From Schinkia azotoformans LMG 9581 (GTDB taxonomy: Bacteria > Bacillota > Bacilli > Bacillales > Bacillaceae_J), in the NCBI RefSeq assembly GCF_000307855.1, contig NZ_AJLR01000042.1:1-64000 (forward strand): a stretch of 64,000 nucleotides of DNA. The letters run 5' to 3'. Position 1 is the stretch's first letter. Each line of letters begins with the position of its first letter. This document shows positions 9,313 through 19,247 of the stretch, piece by piece. A program made the position numbers and the translations under genes. The notes under the pieces were generated by a model. The model did no database searches. It was not told where the DNA came from and saw nothing but the letters and a program-made list of their open reading frames with translations.

Positions 9313-10872
9313 ATGGACCTAATTACTATCATCTCCATTTTGCTGGCCATACTTGTCGGTGCAGTTGTTGGTTATTTTGTTAGAAAATCCATTGCGGAAG
9401 CTAAGATTACAAGTGCAGAGCATGCGGCGCAGCAAATTATCGAAGATGCTAAACGTGATGCTGAAGCATCTAAGAAAGAAGCGCTTCTTGAAGCAAAGGA
9501 TGAAAATCATAAAATTCGTACAGAAGCGGAGCGAGAAATCCGTGAACGAAGGAGCGAGTTACAGAAGCAAGAAAATCGTTTGATGCAAAAGGAAGAGACT
9601 CTTGACCGGAAAAGTGAAAGCTTAGATAAACGCGAAGCAACACTTGAAAAGAAAGAAGATTCTCTTGTTAAAAGACAACAGCATATTGAAGAGTTGGAAA
9701 GCAAAATGGATGAAATGGTTCGTCAACAACAAGCGGAACTCGAACGAATTTCTGGATTATCTAAGGATGAAGCTAGACACATTATCATTGAAAATCTTGA
9801 AAAAGAGCTTTCATATGAAACTGCAGTTATGATAAAGGAAAACGAGAATCGCATTAAAGAAGAATCAGACAAAAAAGCGAAGGAAATCCTATCATTAGCC
9901 ATCCAAAGATGTGCTGCGGATCATGTTGCAGAGACAACAGTTTCTGTTGTTAACTTACCTAATGACGAAATGAAAGGACGTATTATCGGACGTGAAGGAC
10001 GAAATATACGGACGATTGAGACGTTAACAGGAATCGATCTGATTATTGATGATACTCCGGAAGCTGTAATTTTATCCGGCTTTGATCCGATTCGTCGTGA
10101 AACTGCAAGATTGGCTTTAGAAAAACTAGTTCAAGATGGACGTATTCATCCAGCTCGAATTGAAGAAATGGTAGAGAAATCTAGACGAGAAGTTGATGAA
10201 TATATTCGTGAAGTCGGAGAACAATCTACGTTTGAGGTTGGTGTTCATGGTTTACATCCTGATCTAATCAAAATCTTAGGTAGATTAAAGTATCGGACAA
10301 GTTACGGGCAAAACGTATTGAAGCACTCTATGGAGGTAGCTCACCTAGCTGGTTTAATGGCTGCTGAATTAGGTGAAGATATCACTCTTGCCAAACGAGC
10401 AGGTCTACTTCATGATATCGGAAAAGCAATTGACCATGAGGTCGAAGGAAGTCACGTTGAAATTGGTGTTGAACTTGCAACGAAGTATAAAGAACATCCA
10501 GTAGTAATCAACAGTATTGCATCCCACCATGGTGATACGGAAGCTACATCAATCATTGCCATTTTGGTAGCTGCTGCTGATGCCCTCTCTGCTGCAAGAC
10601 CAGGTTCTAGAAGTGAGACACTCGAGAACTATATTCGCAGATTAGAAAAGCTAGAAGAAATTTCTGAGTCATATGAGGGTGTAGAAAAATCATTTGCAAT
10701 TCAGGCTGGTCGTGAAATTAGAATCATGGTGAAACCTGATACGGTTGATGACCTACAAGCCCATAAATTAGCTAGAGATATTCGAAAGAGAATTGAAAGT
10801 GAATTGGACTATCCTGGTCATATTAAAGTGACCGTTATACGTGAAACTCGAGCAGTCGAGTACGCAAAATAG
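9313..10872 (+). CDS. rny: Ribonuclease Y
   Basis: A membrane-anchored endoribonuclease that initiates mRNA decay. In order: an N-terminal membrane span (residues about 3-25), a long charged coiled coil (about 30-200), a KH domain ([15 protein letters not shown] near 230), and an HD domain (LLHDIGKA near 370). GGAGG is followed by tandem ATGs at 9310 and 9313; the second has seven-base spacing and is preferred (519 residues, against 520 for the B. subtilis protein). A longer in-frame start at 9253 has no support. A strong terminator follows. Confidence 0.96.
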   Translation: MDLITIISILLAILVGAVVGYFVRKSIAEAKITSAEHAAQQIIEDAKRDAEASKKEALLEAKDENHKIRTEAEREIRERRSELQKQENRLMQKEETLDRKSESLDKREATLEKKEDSLVKRQQHIEELESKMDEMVRQQQAELERISGLSKDEARHIIIENLEKELSYETAVMIKENENRIKEESDKKAKEILSLAIQRCAADHVAETTVSVVNLPNDEMKGRIIGREGRNIRTIETLTGIDLIIDDTPEAVILSGFDPIRRETARLALEKLVQDGRIHPARIEEMVEKSRREVDEYIREVGEQSTFEVGVHGLHPDLIKILGRLKYRTSYGQNVLKHSMEVAHLAGLMAAELGEDITLAKRAGLLHDIGKAIDHEVEGSHVEIGVELATKYKEHPVVINSIASHHGDTEATSIIAILVAAADALSAARPGSRSETLENYIRRLEKLEEISESYEGVEKSFAIQAGREIRIMVKPDTVDDLQAHKLARDIRKRIESELDYPGHIKVTVIRETRAVEYAK

Positions 10873-10874
10873 AA

Positions 10875-10914
10875 AGAAGTGGTGAATTTATTCACCGCTT
10901 CTTTTGTTTTTGAC
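10875..10914 (+). terminator. rny terminator
   Basis: GAAG-GGTGAAT / ATTCACC-CTTC stem with a T-rich tail. Confidence 0.88.
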
Positions 10915-10977
10915 AATAATAAAACATTATGTAAAACTTACAATTATTATGACTTGAAAGAAGATAGGAGTTACTAA

Positions 10978-11778
10978 ATGAGAATTTTGTTTATTGGAGA
11001 TGTTGTAGGTTCACCCGGAAGAAATATGATTAACACTTACGTACCTAAATTGCAAAAAAAATATAAGGCCCATGTAACCATTATTAACGGAGAAAATGCA
11101 GCCTCGGGAAAGGGAATAACCGAAAAAATATATCGTTCATTTTTAGAAGTTGGTGCCAATGCTGTAACACTTGGAAACCACTCTTGGGATAATAAAGAAA
11201 TCTTTGAGTTTATTGAAGACGCAAAATATTTGGTAAGGCCTGCTAACTTCCCTGATCAAACACCAGGAAAAGGCTATTGTTTCTTAAACCTGAATGGAAT
11301 CGAAATAGCTATCATAAATTTGCAGGGAAGAACGTTTTTGCCGCCGCTCGATTGTCCATTTCAAAAAGCGGATGAATTAATAAAAGAAATACAAAAGAGA
11401 ACCAATATTATTTTTGTAGATTTTCATGCTGAAGCAACAAGTGAAAAACAGGCCATGGGCTGGTACTTGGATGGGAAGGTTTCCGTAGTAGTTGGGACCC
11501 ATACACATGTGCAAACGGCGGATAACCGAATTCTTCCCAATGGAACTGCCTACATAACAGATGTAGGGATGACAGGGCCGTATGACGGCATTCTTGGGGT
11601 CGAAAGGGAGGCTGTATTAAAAAGATTCTTGACGAGTCTTCCGGTAAGATTTGAAGTAATGAAAGGCCGAGAGCAACTAAGCGGGGTTGTTGTCGACGTA
11701 GATCCGAAAACAGGAAAAGCACAAAAAATCGAACGAATATTAATAAACGAAGATCATCCGTTTTTGAGTGAATTTTAA
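10978..11778 (+). CDS. ymdB: YmdB phosphodiesterase
   Basis: A 266-residue metallophosphoesterase with the metal-ligand set GDVVGSPGRN, NGENAASG, GNHSWDNKE, DFHAEATSEK and GTHTHVQTAD. In B. subtilis YmdB hydrolyses 2',3'-cyclic nucleotides and influences biofilm and nanotube formation. A G-rich ribosome binding site (ATAGGAG) precedes the ATG. It lies between rny and spoVS as in other Bacilli, separated from rny by a terminator. Confidence 0.95.
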   Translation: MRILFIGDVVGSPGRNMINTYVPKLQKKYKAHVTIINGENAASGKGITEKIYRSFLEVGANAVTLGNHSWDNKEIFEFIEDAKYLVRPANFPDQTPGKGYCFLNLNGIEIAIINLQGRTFLPPLDCPFQKADELIKEIQKRTNIIFVDFHAEATSEKQAMGWYLDGKVSVVVGTHTHVQTADNRILPNGTAYITDVGMTGPYDGILGVEREAVLKRFLTSLPVRFEVMKGREQLSGVVVDVDPKTGKAQKIERILINEDHPFLSEF

Positions 11779-11806
11779 AACTTTTTAGAAAAATAATAGG
11801 GATTAA

Positions 11807-11835
11807 GCAGGAATAACTGGGAATTTCGTGAATAT
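11807..11835 (+). promoter_or_regulatory. Candidate sigma-H promoter of spoVS
   Basis: AGGAATA (11809-11815) and TGAAT (11829-11833), separated by 13 bases, fit the sigma-H pattern (AGGAWWT ... HGAAT). spoVS of B. subtilis is sigma-H dependent, which supports the reading. Confidence 0.65.
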
Positions 11836-11888
11836 AGTAGAGAGGAAAGATTAAATGATCTACTTATTCATACGAGGAGGAACCAGGA

Positions 11889-12149
11889 ATGGAAATATTA
11901 AAAGTTTCAGCAAAATCTAATCCTAATTCTGTAGCTGGAGCACTTGCGGGGGTTTTACGTGAACGAGGCGCCGCTGAGATACAAGCAATTGGTGCAGGTG
12001 CCCTAAACCAAGCCGTAAAGGCGGTTGCGATCGCACGAGGGTTCGTTGCACCAAGTGGAGTCGATTTAATATGTATTCCTGCTTTTACAGATATTTTGAT
12101 TGACGGCGAAGAGAGAACAGCAATTAAATTAATTGTTGAACCTCGCTAG
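11889..12149 (+). CDS. spoVS: Stage V sporulation protein S
   Basis: An 86-residue, highly conserved Alba-like protein (MEILKVSAKSNPNSVAGAL..., GAGALNQAVKAVAIARG). In B. subtilis it is needed for progression past stage V and acts early in sporulation and septation; its molecular role is not settled. CGAGGAGGAACC precedes the ATG. The upstream sigma-H-type promoter suits post-exponential expression. Confidence 0.97.
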   Translation: MEILKVSAKSNPNSVAGALAGVLRERGAAEIQAIGAGALNQAVKAVAIARGFVAPSGVDLICIPAFTDILIDGEERTAIKLIVEPR

Positions 12150-12183
12150 ATTTTTTTGAAAACTAAAAATAATAATTTCCGTA

Positions 12184-12264
12184 GGGGCGTCTATTGACTT
12201 GCAGCCAAATAAATACTAATAGTTGTTTATTAGTATGGGGTGCTTGGAGAGTTTAGACAGCCCC
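12184..12264. repeat. Long imperfect hairpin element between spoVS and dipeptidase gene
   Basis: Outer arms GGGGCGTCTA (12184-12193) and TAGACAGCCCC (12254-12264) are inverted, with an inner ATACTAAT / ATTAGTAT stem. The GGC-GTCTA arms resemble those of the element at 5835-5921, suggesting one dispersed family. Confidence 0.6.
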
Positions 12265-12295
12265 TTATTTTGCATGGAAAAAGGAGGACTTCCTT

Positions 12296-13228
12296 ATGAT
12301 GAAAATCTTTGATGCCCACTGTGATGTTTTGTATAAAATGTGGCTTAATAACAAAATTTCTTTCAAAGACAGTGATATCCTTCATGTAAACTATGAAAAT
12401 TTAGTGTTTGCAGGAAGCAAAGTCCAATGTTTCGCCATTTATATACCGGAAAGCGTCAGGTTTGAAGATCGGTTTAATGTTGCCTTAGAAATGGTTGATA
12501 TTTTTTATGAAAGAGTTTTAAATGACATCTGTCCAAAGATGAAACTGGTGCTGGAAAAAAAAGATATACTTCAACTGCATAAAGATGAAATTGGTGCAAT
12601 TTTAACTTTAGAAGGTTGTGATGCAATCGGCCATGACTTGGTAAGACTAAAAACACTTTATAGGCTCGGAGTCCGTTCAGTTGGTTTGACTTGGAATCTC
12701 GCAAATGCCGTGGCAGATGGATGTCGTGAACAGAGAAATGGAGGTCTTTCGAATTTCGGGATCGAGGTGGTGCAATTAAATAATGACTTAAAAATGTGGA
12801 CAGATGTTTCCCATTTAAGCGAAAGATCCTTTTGGGATACAATTGAGCTAGCACAGTTTCCAATCGCCTCACATTCCAATGTTTATTCCTTATTTCAACA
12901 TCCACGCAATTTGAAGGATGACCAAATAAAGGCAATAATTGAGAAAAAGGGGATAATTGGCATCTCCTTTGTTCCGTATTTTCTTAGTGAAAATTATCAG
13001 AATACACATATTAAAGATATCCTCAACCATATCGATTACATTTGTTCTTTAGGGGGCGAAAAAAATATTGGCTTTGGTTCTGATTTTGATGGAATTGATG
13101 ATACTATCAATGGTTTAGAGGATTATCGAGGCTATAAGGTGCTTGTTGAAGAGTTACAAAAACAATATTCAAATGAGCAGATTTCTAAATTTTGCTATCA
13201 AAATTTTGTAGATACCTTTCCAAATTAA
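12296..13228 (+). CDS. Membrane dipeptidase family (peptidase M19) enzyme
   Basis: A 310-residue renal-dipeptidase-like zinc hydrolase. The metal-binding elements are FDAHCDVLYKMW (HxD) at residues 4-15, the bridging glutamate in LEGCDAIGHD near 106, the histidine of SHSNVYSL near 198, and GFGSDFDGID near 262. Family members cleave dipeptides, including D-amino-acid-containing ones. No signal peptide is seen, so it is probably cytosolic despite the family name. It is preceded by AAGGAGG. It stands alone between spoVS and korA. Confidence 0.9.
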   Translation: MMKIFDAHCDVLYKMWLNNKISFKDSDILHVNYENLVFAGSKVQCFAIYIPESVRFEDRFNVALEMVDIFYERVLNDICPKMKLVLEKKDILQLHKDEIGAILTLEGCDAIGHDLVRLKTLYRLGVRSVGLTWNLANAVADGCREQRNGGLSNFGIEVVQLNNDLKMWTDVSHLSERSFWDTIELAQFPIASHSNVYSLFQHPRNLKDDQIKAIIEKKGIIGISFVPYFLSENYQNTHIKDILNHIDYICSLGGEKNIGFGSDFDGIDDTINGLEDYRGYKVLVEELQKQYSNEQISKFCYQNFVDTFPN

Positions 13229-13448
13229 ACCCTACGAAATTTATATACACAAAATTGTCAAAAATGTGTTTCTAAGGGTTGATTTTTTCATTTTATACGT
13301 CTAGAATTGAATACGTTTAGTACCCTTCCATATACTGAATATTAATCAAATAGCTTAGTTAATTTTACATAGGTGCTATATGGAATCGTGCTACACTTAA
13401 AATCGTTGAAACATTTATCATAAATGTACATCAAAAGGGGTGTAAGAG

Positions 13449-15188
13449 ATGATCAATCAACTTTCATGGAAAGTTGGCGGACAACAAGGGGAAGGAATCG
13501 AGAGTACTGGGGAAATTTTTGCTATTACTCTTAATCGATTAGGTTACTATTTATACGGTTATCGCCACTTTTCTTCCCGTATCAAAGGCGGCCATACAAA
13601 CAACAAAATTCGTGTAAGCACGACCGAAGTTCGATCTATCTCTGATGATCTTGATATCTTAGTAGCATTTGATCAAGAGACAATCGATGTGAACTTTCAT
13701 GAATTACGTGAAGGCGGCGTTGTAATTGCTGATTCAAAATTTAACCCTGTAATACCTGAAAACTCAAATGTAACTTTCTATTCAGTGCCGTTCACAGATA
13801 TTGCTACTGAATTAGGTACTTCTTTAATGAAAAACATGGTTGCAGTTGGTGCATCATGTGCTGTACTTGAATTAGAGGTTGAATCATTCAGAGAAGTAGT
13901 TGAAGAGATTTTTGGCAAAAAAGGGCAACAAGTTGTTGAAAAAAATATGGAAGCCATCCAAAAGGGCTATCAATATATTAAGGATCAAGCAGGTGAATCG
14001 CTATCTACAATGAAGCTTGATAAGGCTGATGGTAAGAAGCGCTTATTTATGATTGGTAATGATGCAATCGCAATGGGCTTTGTTGCCGGTGGCTGTCGTT
14101 TTATGTCTGCCTATCCAATTACACCAGCTTCAGAAATTATGGAGTATTTAATCAAAAAGCTTCCAGAATACGGTGGTACTGTAATTCAAACAGAAGATGA
14201 GATTGCTGCGATTACAATGGCAATCGGTGCTAACTATGGTGGTGCTCGTGCCATTACTGCTTCTTCAGGCCCTGGACTTTCATTAAAGGCTGAAGGTATT
14301 GGTCTTGCAGGTATGACTGAAACACCTGTCGTTATCGTTGATACACAACGTGGGGGTCCAAGTACAGGATTGCCGACTAAAGTTGAACAATCTGACTTAA
14401 TGGCCATGATCTATGGAACTCACGGGGAAATTCCTAAAATCGTTCTTGCACCAAGTACTGTTGAAGAAGCGTTTTTTGATGCAGTTGAATCATTAAACCT
14501 TGCTGAAGAATATCAATGTCCTGTTATCTTATTAACAGACCTTCAATTATCTTTAGGTAAACAGACAGTTGAACCTTTAGATTTCTCTAAAGTAGAAATT
14601 CGTCGTGGGAAGCTTGATCTTAATGCTGAGCTTGTTGCTGATGGGCCAGATGGAAACTTCAAGCGTTACCGTGTAACTGAAGATGGAATTTCACCACGTG
14701 TAGTGCCTGGAATGAAAAATGGTCTTCACCATATGACTGGTGTTGAACACAGCGAGATCGGTAGACCTTCGGAAGCTCCGAAAAACCGTAAAGAGCAAAT
14801 GGACAAGCGTTTCCGTAAGCTCCAAAACTTAAAAGTTAAAAATCCTGTTCATAAAAATGTAAAACATGATGAAGCTGATGTATTAGTGCTTGGATTTAAC
14901 TCAACTCGCGGTGGTATCGAAGAAGCAATGGTTCGTCTTGAAAATGACGGTCTTAAAGTAAACCATGCTCAAGTACGTTTAATTCACCCATTCCCAGTTG
15001 AAGAAATTCAACCGTTAGTTGATTCAGCTAAGAAAGTTGTCGTTGTTGAACATAATGCGACTGGGCAGTTAACACAAATCCTTAAGTTAAACGTAGGAAA
15101 TCACAACAAGGTAGAAAGCTTATTAAAGTATGACGGAAATCCATTCCTACCTAGTGAAATTTACAACAGTATTAAGGAGTTGTTATAA
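13449..15188 (+). CDS. korA: 2-oxoacid:ferredoxin oxidoreductase, fused gamma-alpha subunit
   Basis: A 579-residue subunit of an oxoacid:ferredoxin oxidoreductase, probably 2-oxoglutarate specific. The N-terminal gamma domain (about 1-185, GGQQGEGIESTGEI) is fused to the alpha domain (about 195-579), which has GCRFMSAYPITPASEIMEYL and QTEDEIAAI. With korB it converts a 2-oxoacid plus CoA to acyl-CoA, CO2 and reduced ferredoxin, an alternative to the NAD-linked dehydrogenase. The korB start follows one base after its stop. The substrate assignment rests on family and gene order, not on a diagnostic residue. Confidence 0.9.
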   Translation: MINQLSWKVGGQQGEGIESTGEIFAITLNRLGYYLYGYRHFSSRIKGGHTNNKIRVSTTEVRSISDDLDILVAFDQETIDVNFHELREGGVVIADSKFNPVIPENSNVTFYSVPFTDIATELGTSLMKNMVAVGASCAVLELEVESFREVVEEIFGKKGQQVVEKNMEAIQKGYQYIKDQAGESLSTMKLDKADGKKRLFMIGNDAIAMGFVAGGCRFMSAYPITPASEIMEYLIKKLPEYGGTVIQTEDEIAAITMAIGANYGGARAITASSGPGLSLKAEGIGLAGMTETPVVIVDTQRGGPSTGLPTKVEQSDLMAMIYGTHGEIPKIVLAPSTVEEAFFDAVESLNLAEEYQCPVILLTDLQLSLGKQTVEPLDFSKVEIRRGKLDLNAELVADGPDGNFKRYRVTEDGISPRVVPGMKNGLHHMTGVEHSEIGRPSEAPKNRKEQMDKRFRKLQNLKVKNPVHKNVKHDEADVLVLGFNSTRGGIEEAMVRLENDGLKVNHAQVRLIHPFPVEEIQPLVDSAKKVVVVEHNATGQLTQILKLNVGNHNKVESLLKYDGNPFLPSEIYNSIKELL

Positions 15189-15189
15189 G

Positions 15190-16056
15190 ATGGCAACATT
15201 TAAAGATTTTCGAAATAGTGTAAAACCAAACTGGTGTCCAGGATGTGGAGATTTCTCCGTTCAAGCTGCAATCCAACGTGCTGTTGCCAATGTAGGTGTC
15301 GAGCCGCATGAATTTGCGCTTGTCTCAGGAATCGGATGTTCCGGACGTATTTCAGGATATATTAATTCTTATGGAATTCATGGAATCCATGGCCGTTCAT
15401 TACCAATTGCCCAAGGTGTAAAAATGGCTAATAAAGATTTAACAGTTATTGCTGCCGGCGGTGACGGTGATGGTTTTGCAATTGGTATGGGTCATACTAT
15501 TCACGCAATCCGTCGTAATATTGACATGACATACATTGTAATGGACAACCATATTTATGGTTTAACAAAAGGTCAAACATCACCTCGCAGTGATTTTGGT
15601 TTTAAAACAAAGAGTACGCCTAAAGGTTCTATTGAACAATCTATCCAAGCTATGGAAATGGCGTTAACAGCTGGTGCAACATTCGTAGCACAAAGCTTCT
15701 CAAGTGATTTAAAAGAATTAACTGCTATCATTGAAGCAGGTATTCAACATAAAGGTTTCTCTTTAATTAACGTATTCAGTCCTTGTGTAACTTACAATAA
15801 GGTGAACACATACGATTGGTATAAAGAAAACCTTAAGAAATTAAGTGATATTGAGGGTTATGATCCTTCAAATCGTAATATGGCAATGCAAACATTGATG
15901 GATAATCATGGTCTTGTAACTGGAATTATCTATCAAAACAAAGAACAAAAATCTTATCAAGAGTTAGTTCATGGTTATAGTGAAACACCACTTGTTCATG
16001 CTGACCTTAAGATTTCTGAAGACCAGTTCAATGAATTAGTAAAAGAATTCATGTAA
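15190..16056 (+). CDS. korB: 2-oxoacid:ferredoxin oxidoreductase, beta subunit
   Basis: A 288-residue thiamine-diphosphate and iron-sulfur-cluster-binding subunit. WCPGCGDFSV (residues about 16-25) and GIGCSGR supply cluster cysteines, and GGDGDGFAIGMGH near 90 is the TPP/Mg motif. The start at 15190 (MATFKDFRNS), preceded by AAGGAG at the korA end, is preferred over an upstream in-frame ATG at 15130 that lies inside korA. A terminator follows at 16117. Confidence 0.93.
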   Translation: MATFKDFRNSVKPNWCPGCGDFSVQAAIQRAVANVGVEPHEFALVSGIGCSGRISGYINSYGIHGIHGRSLPIAQGVKMANKDLTVIAAGGDGDGFAIGMGHTIHAIRRNIDMTYIVMDNHIYGLTKGQTSPRSDFGFKTKSTPKGSIEQSIQAMEMALTAGATFVAQSFSSDLKELTAIIEAGIQHKGFSLINVFSPCVTYNKVNTYDWYKENLKKLSDIEGYDPSNRNMAMQTLMDNHGLVTGIIYQNKEQKSYQELVHGYSETPLVHADLKISEDQFNELVKEFM

Positions 16057-16104
16057 TATAGAAAAGCTCAAAGCTAGTTTAGCGAAGTTTACGAGTCGCT
16101 GGGT

Positions 16105-16119
16105 GCTGGAGCTAGACAA
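16105..16119 (+). repeat. Intergenic repeat copy 2 (GCTGGAGCTAGACAA)
   Basis: Exact 15-base match to positions 60-74, again immediately 5' of an intrinsic terminator. Confidence 0.6.
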
Positions 16120-16147
16120 AAAGCTGATCCTTTGGGTCAGCTTTTTT
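16117..16147 (+). terminator. korAB terminator
   Basis: AAAAAGCTGA / TCAGCTTTTTT stem-loop. Confidence 0.88.
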
Positions 16148-16266
16148 GGTTACTGTGATGTGTGGTATTGTTAATTTGCGGTTAAACATATATACTATGT
16201 AATTGGTGTATTATTTATTCTAAAAACTTCAAAATAGGGTTCAATAAATATAGGAAGGAGATTTAC

Positions 16267-17814
16267 ATGAACGAACAACAAAGATTGCAAGGTCAACAAA
16301 TAAAGACAGCTGATCCTTCGGACAAAAAATCCGAAAAGGATTATGCTAAATATTTTGAGACAACCTACCAACCACCATCATTGAAGGATGCTAAAAAACG
16401 TGGTAAAGAAGAGGTTATCGTCCATCGTGGCTACGATATCCCTGAAGATATGATGGAAGTCGGTAAAGAAAAGAAGTTCTACATTCGTACGTACGGCTGC
16501 CAAATGAATGAACATGATACTGAGGTCATGGCCGGTATTTTAACAGAAATGGGCTTTGAAAACACGGATTCTACTGAAGAAGCAGATATTATCCTATTAA
16601 ACACTTGTGCAGTTCGTGAAAACGCTGAAAATAAAGTGTTTGGTGAAATTGGACATTTGAAACAATTAAAACGAGAAAAACCGGATCTAATTTTAGGTGT
16701 TTGCGGCTGTATGTCCCAAGAAGAAGGTGTTGTTAACCGACTCCTTCAAAAACATCAGCAAGTAGACCTGATTTTTGGAACACATAACATTCACCGTCTT
16801 CCACAGCTTCTAAAAGAAGCCATGTTTGGCAAGGAAAGAGTAGTTGAGGTTTGGTCTAAAGAAGGCGATGTAATCGAAAACCTGCCTAAAATTAGAAATG
16901 GTAAAATAAAAGCATGGGTTAATATCATGTATGGCTGTGATAAATTCTGTACGTACTGTATCGTACCGTATACAAGAGGGAAAGAAAGAAGCCGCCGTCC
17001 GGAAGATATTATTGATGAAGTTCGCGATTTAGCCCGCCAAGGTTATAAGGAGATTACCTTATTAGGGCAAAACGTAAATGCCTATGGAAAAGATTTTGAA
17101 GATATGAAATATGGTCTGGGTGATTTAATGGATGAAATCCGTAAAATCGACATCCCGCGTATCCGCTTTACAACAAGCCATCCACGTGATTTCGATGATC
17201 ATCTCATTGAAGTTTTGGCTAAAGGCGGTAACTTAATGGACCATATCCATTTGCCAGTTCAATCTGGAAGTACAGAAATGTTAAAAATTATGTCTCGAAA
17301 ATATACGAGAGAACAATATTTAGAGCTAGTTCGCAAAATTAAAGAAGCGATTCCCAATGTTTCATTAACAACCGATTTAATCGTTGGATTCCCAAATGAG
17401 ACAGATGAACAATTTGAAGATACCTTGTCATTATATCGTGAAGTAGAATATGATAGTGCTTATACATTTATCTATTCCCCACGTGAAGGTACTCCAGCTG
17501 CCGATATGGTTGATAATGTTCCAATGGAAGTGAAAAAGGAACGTCTGCAACGATTAAATGCTTTAGTGAATGAAATTTCTGCTAAGAAAAACAAACAATA
17601 TCAAGATAAGATTGTTGAGGTTCTTGTTGAAGGGGAAAGTAAAAACAACCCGGAAATTTTAGCAGGATATACTAGAAAAAATAAACTCGTTAACTTCAAA
17701 GGTCCTAAGTCTGCAATTGGTCAAATTGTTAAAGTAAAAATTACAGATGCTAAAACATGGTCATTAAATGGAGAAATGGTAGAAGAAACGGTGGGGGTAA
17801 CTTATAATGGCTAA
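16267..17814 (+). CDS. miaB: tRNA-2-methylthio-N6-dimethylallyladenosine synthase MiaB
   Basis: A 515-residue radical-SAM methylthiotransferase acting on i6A37 of tRNAs reading UNN codons. The UPF0004 domain begins [11 protein letters not shown] (about 78) and contains further cluster cysteines (NTCAVRE, CGCMSQ). The radical SAM motif CDKFCTYC lies near 225, and a TRAM domain ends the protein. Its substrate modification is made by MiaA (23861-24817). GGAAGGAG precedes the ATG. It overlaps ricA by eight bases, so the two are co-translated. Confidence 0.97.
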   Translation: MNEQQRLQGQQIKTADPSDKKSEKDYAKYFETTYQPPSLKDAKKRGKEEVIVHRGYDIPEDMMEVGKEKKFYIRTYGCQMNEHDTEVMAGILTEMGFENTDSTEEADIILLNTCAVRENAENKVFGEIGHLKQLKREKPDLILGVCGCMSQEEGVVNRLLQKHQQVDLIFGTHNIHRLPQLLKEAMFGKERVVEVWSKEGDVIENLPKIRNGKIKAWVNIMYGCDKFCTYCIVPYTRGKERSRRPEDIIDEVRDLARQGYKEITLLGQNVNAYGKDFEDMKYGLGDLMDEIRKIDIPRIRFTTSHPRDFDDHLIEVLAKGGNLMDHIHLPVQSGSTEMLKIMSRKYTREQYLELVRKIKEAIPNVSLTTDLIVGFPNETDEQFEDTLSLYREVEYDSAYTFIYSPREGTPAADMVDNVPMEVKKERLQRLNALVNEISAKKNKQYQDKIVEVLVEGESKNNPEILAGYTRKNKLVNFKGPKSAIGQIVKVKITDAKTWSLNGEMVEETVGVTYNG

Positions 17815-18274
17815 ATTTACGAAATCACAAGTAGTAGAAAAAGCGGAAGAGCTTGCAAAATTAATTGCTGAAACAGAGGAAGTTGAATTTTTTAAGAAAG
17901 CTGAAGAAGCAATCAATAAAAATGAAAAAGTTCGCAGGTTAATGAGTGATATTAAAAGTTATCAAAAGCAAGCGGTGAATTTCCAACACTATAATAAACC
18001 TGAGGCATTAAAGAAAGTTGAAGAAAAATTGGATGCTTTAATGGCTGAATTAGACGAAATTCCTGTAGTTACAGAATTCAAGCAATCACAAGTAGTTGTG
18101 AATGATTTATTACAACTTGTTTCAAGCACAATCTCACAAACAGTAACAAATGAGATCATCTTATCTACTGGCGGTGACCTTTTACAAGGAAAAACTGGTT
18201 CAGAGCCTGGCTGCCATCAAGAGGGCGGTTGTGAGCATGATCATTTAATTCCTGAAGAAATGAAACAAAAATAG
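17807..18274 (+). CDS. ricA: RicA (YmcA), RicAFT complex subunit
   Basis: A 155-residue helical protein of the YlbF/YmcA family. With RicF and RicT it forms the iron-sulfur complex that in B. subtilis modulates RNase Y processing and promotes Spo0A phosphorylation, biofilm and competence. The C-terminal segment [12 protein letters not shown] carries two cysteines flanked by histidines, a plausible cluster-ligand tail. It overlaps miaB by eight bases (ribosome binding site GTGGGGG). Its partner RNase Y is encoded at 9313-10872. Confidence 0.92.
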   Translation: MAKFTKSQVVEKAEELAKLIAETEEVEFFKKAEEAINKNEKVRRLMSDIKSYQKQAVNFQHYNKPEALKKVEEKLDALMAELDEIPVVTEFKQSQVVVNDLLQLVSSTISQTVTNEIILSTGGDLLQGKTGSEPGCHQEGGCEHDHLIPEEMKQK

Positions 18275-18286
18275 GCTCATATAATG

Positions 18287-18320
18287 TAGGAGATCGGCTA
18301 AATCGTCGGTCTCTTTTTTA
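18287..18320 (+). terminator. Terminator after miaB-ricA
   Basis: GGAGATCGGC / CGTCGGTCTC imperfect stem followed by T6. Confidence 0.75.
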
Positions 18321-18426
18321 ATGCAAAAATAAAAAGATGTAATTGGGCACATATCTCAAATTCTGCGCATAGAATGAACTAAAGGTCCGAATAATTCGAG
18401 AATTTATCGATAAAGAATTTTTTTGC

Positions 18427-18453
18427 ACACTGGTCATTCGCCCTGCATAAGAT
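18427..18453 (+). promoter_or_regulatory. Candidate sporulation (sigma-K/E-type) promoter of cotE
   Basis: ACAC (18427-18430), a 15-base spacer, then CATAAGAT (18446-18453) resemble the mother-cell -10 element CATA. A second CATAGAAT lies at 18368-18375. B. subtilis cotE is transcribed by mother-cell sigma factors. The match is short, hence low confidence. Confidence 0.4.
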
Positions 18454-18488
18454 GAAATGGAACATAAGAATGAGGAGGTAGTGCTCAT

Positions 18489-19052
18489 ATGTCAACAAGA
18501 GGAGAGCATGAATTTCGATTTAGAGAGATAATTACAAAAGCAGTTTGCGGTAAAGGTCGTAAGTTTACTCAATGTACGCACACAATTACACCTTCTCACA
18601 GACCAACTAGTATTCTTGGTTGTTGGATTATTAACCATGAATATGACGCTAGGAAGGCTGGGGATCATGTAGAGATTGAAGGTTGCTACGACATTAACGT
18701 ATGGTATTCTTTTAGTGACAATACAAAAACAGAGGTTGTTACAGAAACTGTACATTATACAGATGTTGTTCGTCTATCATCTAAAGATGAAAACTGTATA
18801 TCCGATGATTTGGAAGTCATCGCAAGAGTATTACAGCAGCCTAATTGCCTAGAATGCTCGATTTCACCAAACGGCAATAAAATCGTTGTTCAAGTTGAAC
18901 GCGAGTTTGTTGCAGAAGTCATTGGTGAAACGAAGGTTTGTGTAAAAGTTTATCCTGGTGTTGGTGAGGATGAAATTGTAGAGGATGAAATTGTAGATGA
19001 GGAGTTCGAGGATTTAAATCCGGACTTTTTAGTAGCTGGTGAAGAAGAATAG
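18489..19052 (+). CDS. cotE: Outer spore coat morphogenetic protein CotE
   Basis: A 187-residue mother-cell protein that organises outer coat assembly around the forespore. The N-terminus is the conserved [22 protein letters not shown], used for oligomerisation in B. subtilis. The C-terminus is strongly acidic (a repeat of [12 protein letters not shown], then GEEE), as in the family. GAGGAGG precedes the ATG. It is flanked by terminators on both sides, so it is a single-gene unit between ricA and mutS. Confidence 0.97.
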   Translation: MSTRGEHEFRFREIITKAVCGKGRKFTQCTHTITPSHRPTSILGCWIINHEYDARKAGDHVEIEGCYDINVWYSFSDNTKTEVVTETVHYTDVVRLSSKDENCISDDLEVIARVLQQPNCLECSISPNGNKIVVQVEREFVAEVIGETKVCVKVYPGVGEDEIVEDEIVDEEFEDLNPDFLVAGEEE

Positions 19053-19053
19053 G

Positions 19054-19085
19054 AACTAGGAAGATACACCTTCCTAGTTTTTTTG
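19054..19085 (+). terminator. cotE terminator
   Basis: Perfect 10-base stem AACTAGGAAG / CTTCCTAGTT with a T7 tail. Confidence 0.92.
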
Positions 19086-19247
19086 TACTGTCTAGGATTA
19101 TAATTGAGGGTAGGCAGTATAAGAAAGAATATCGAGGGCCTTTAGTCATACTTTTAAGTTCTTCCACCATTTTGAGTGGTAAGTCGTGTCTTTCTAATGC
19201 TATAATTTAAAGAGACTTTTTTTAGAAGGAATATTGGGGGATTTTAC

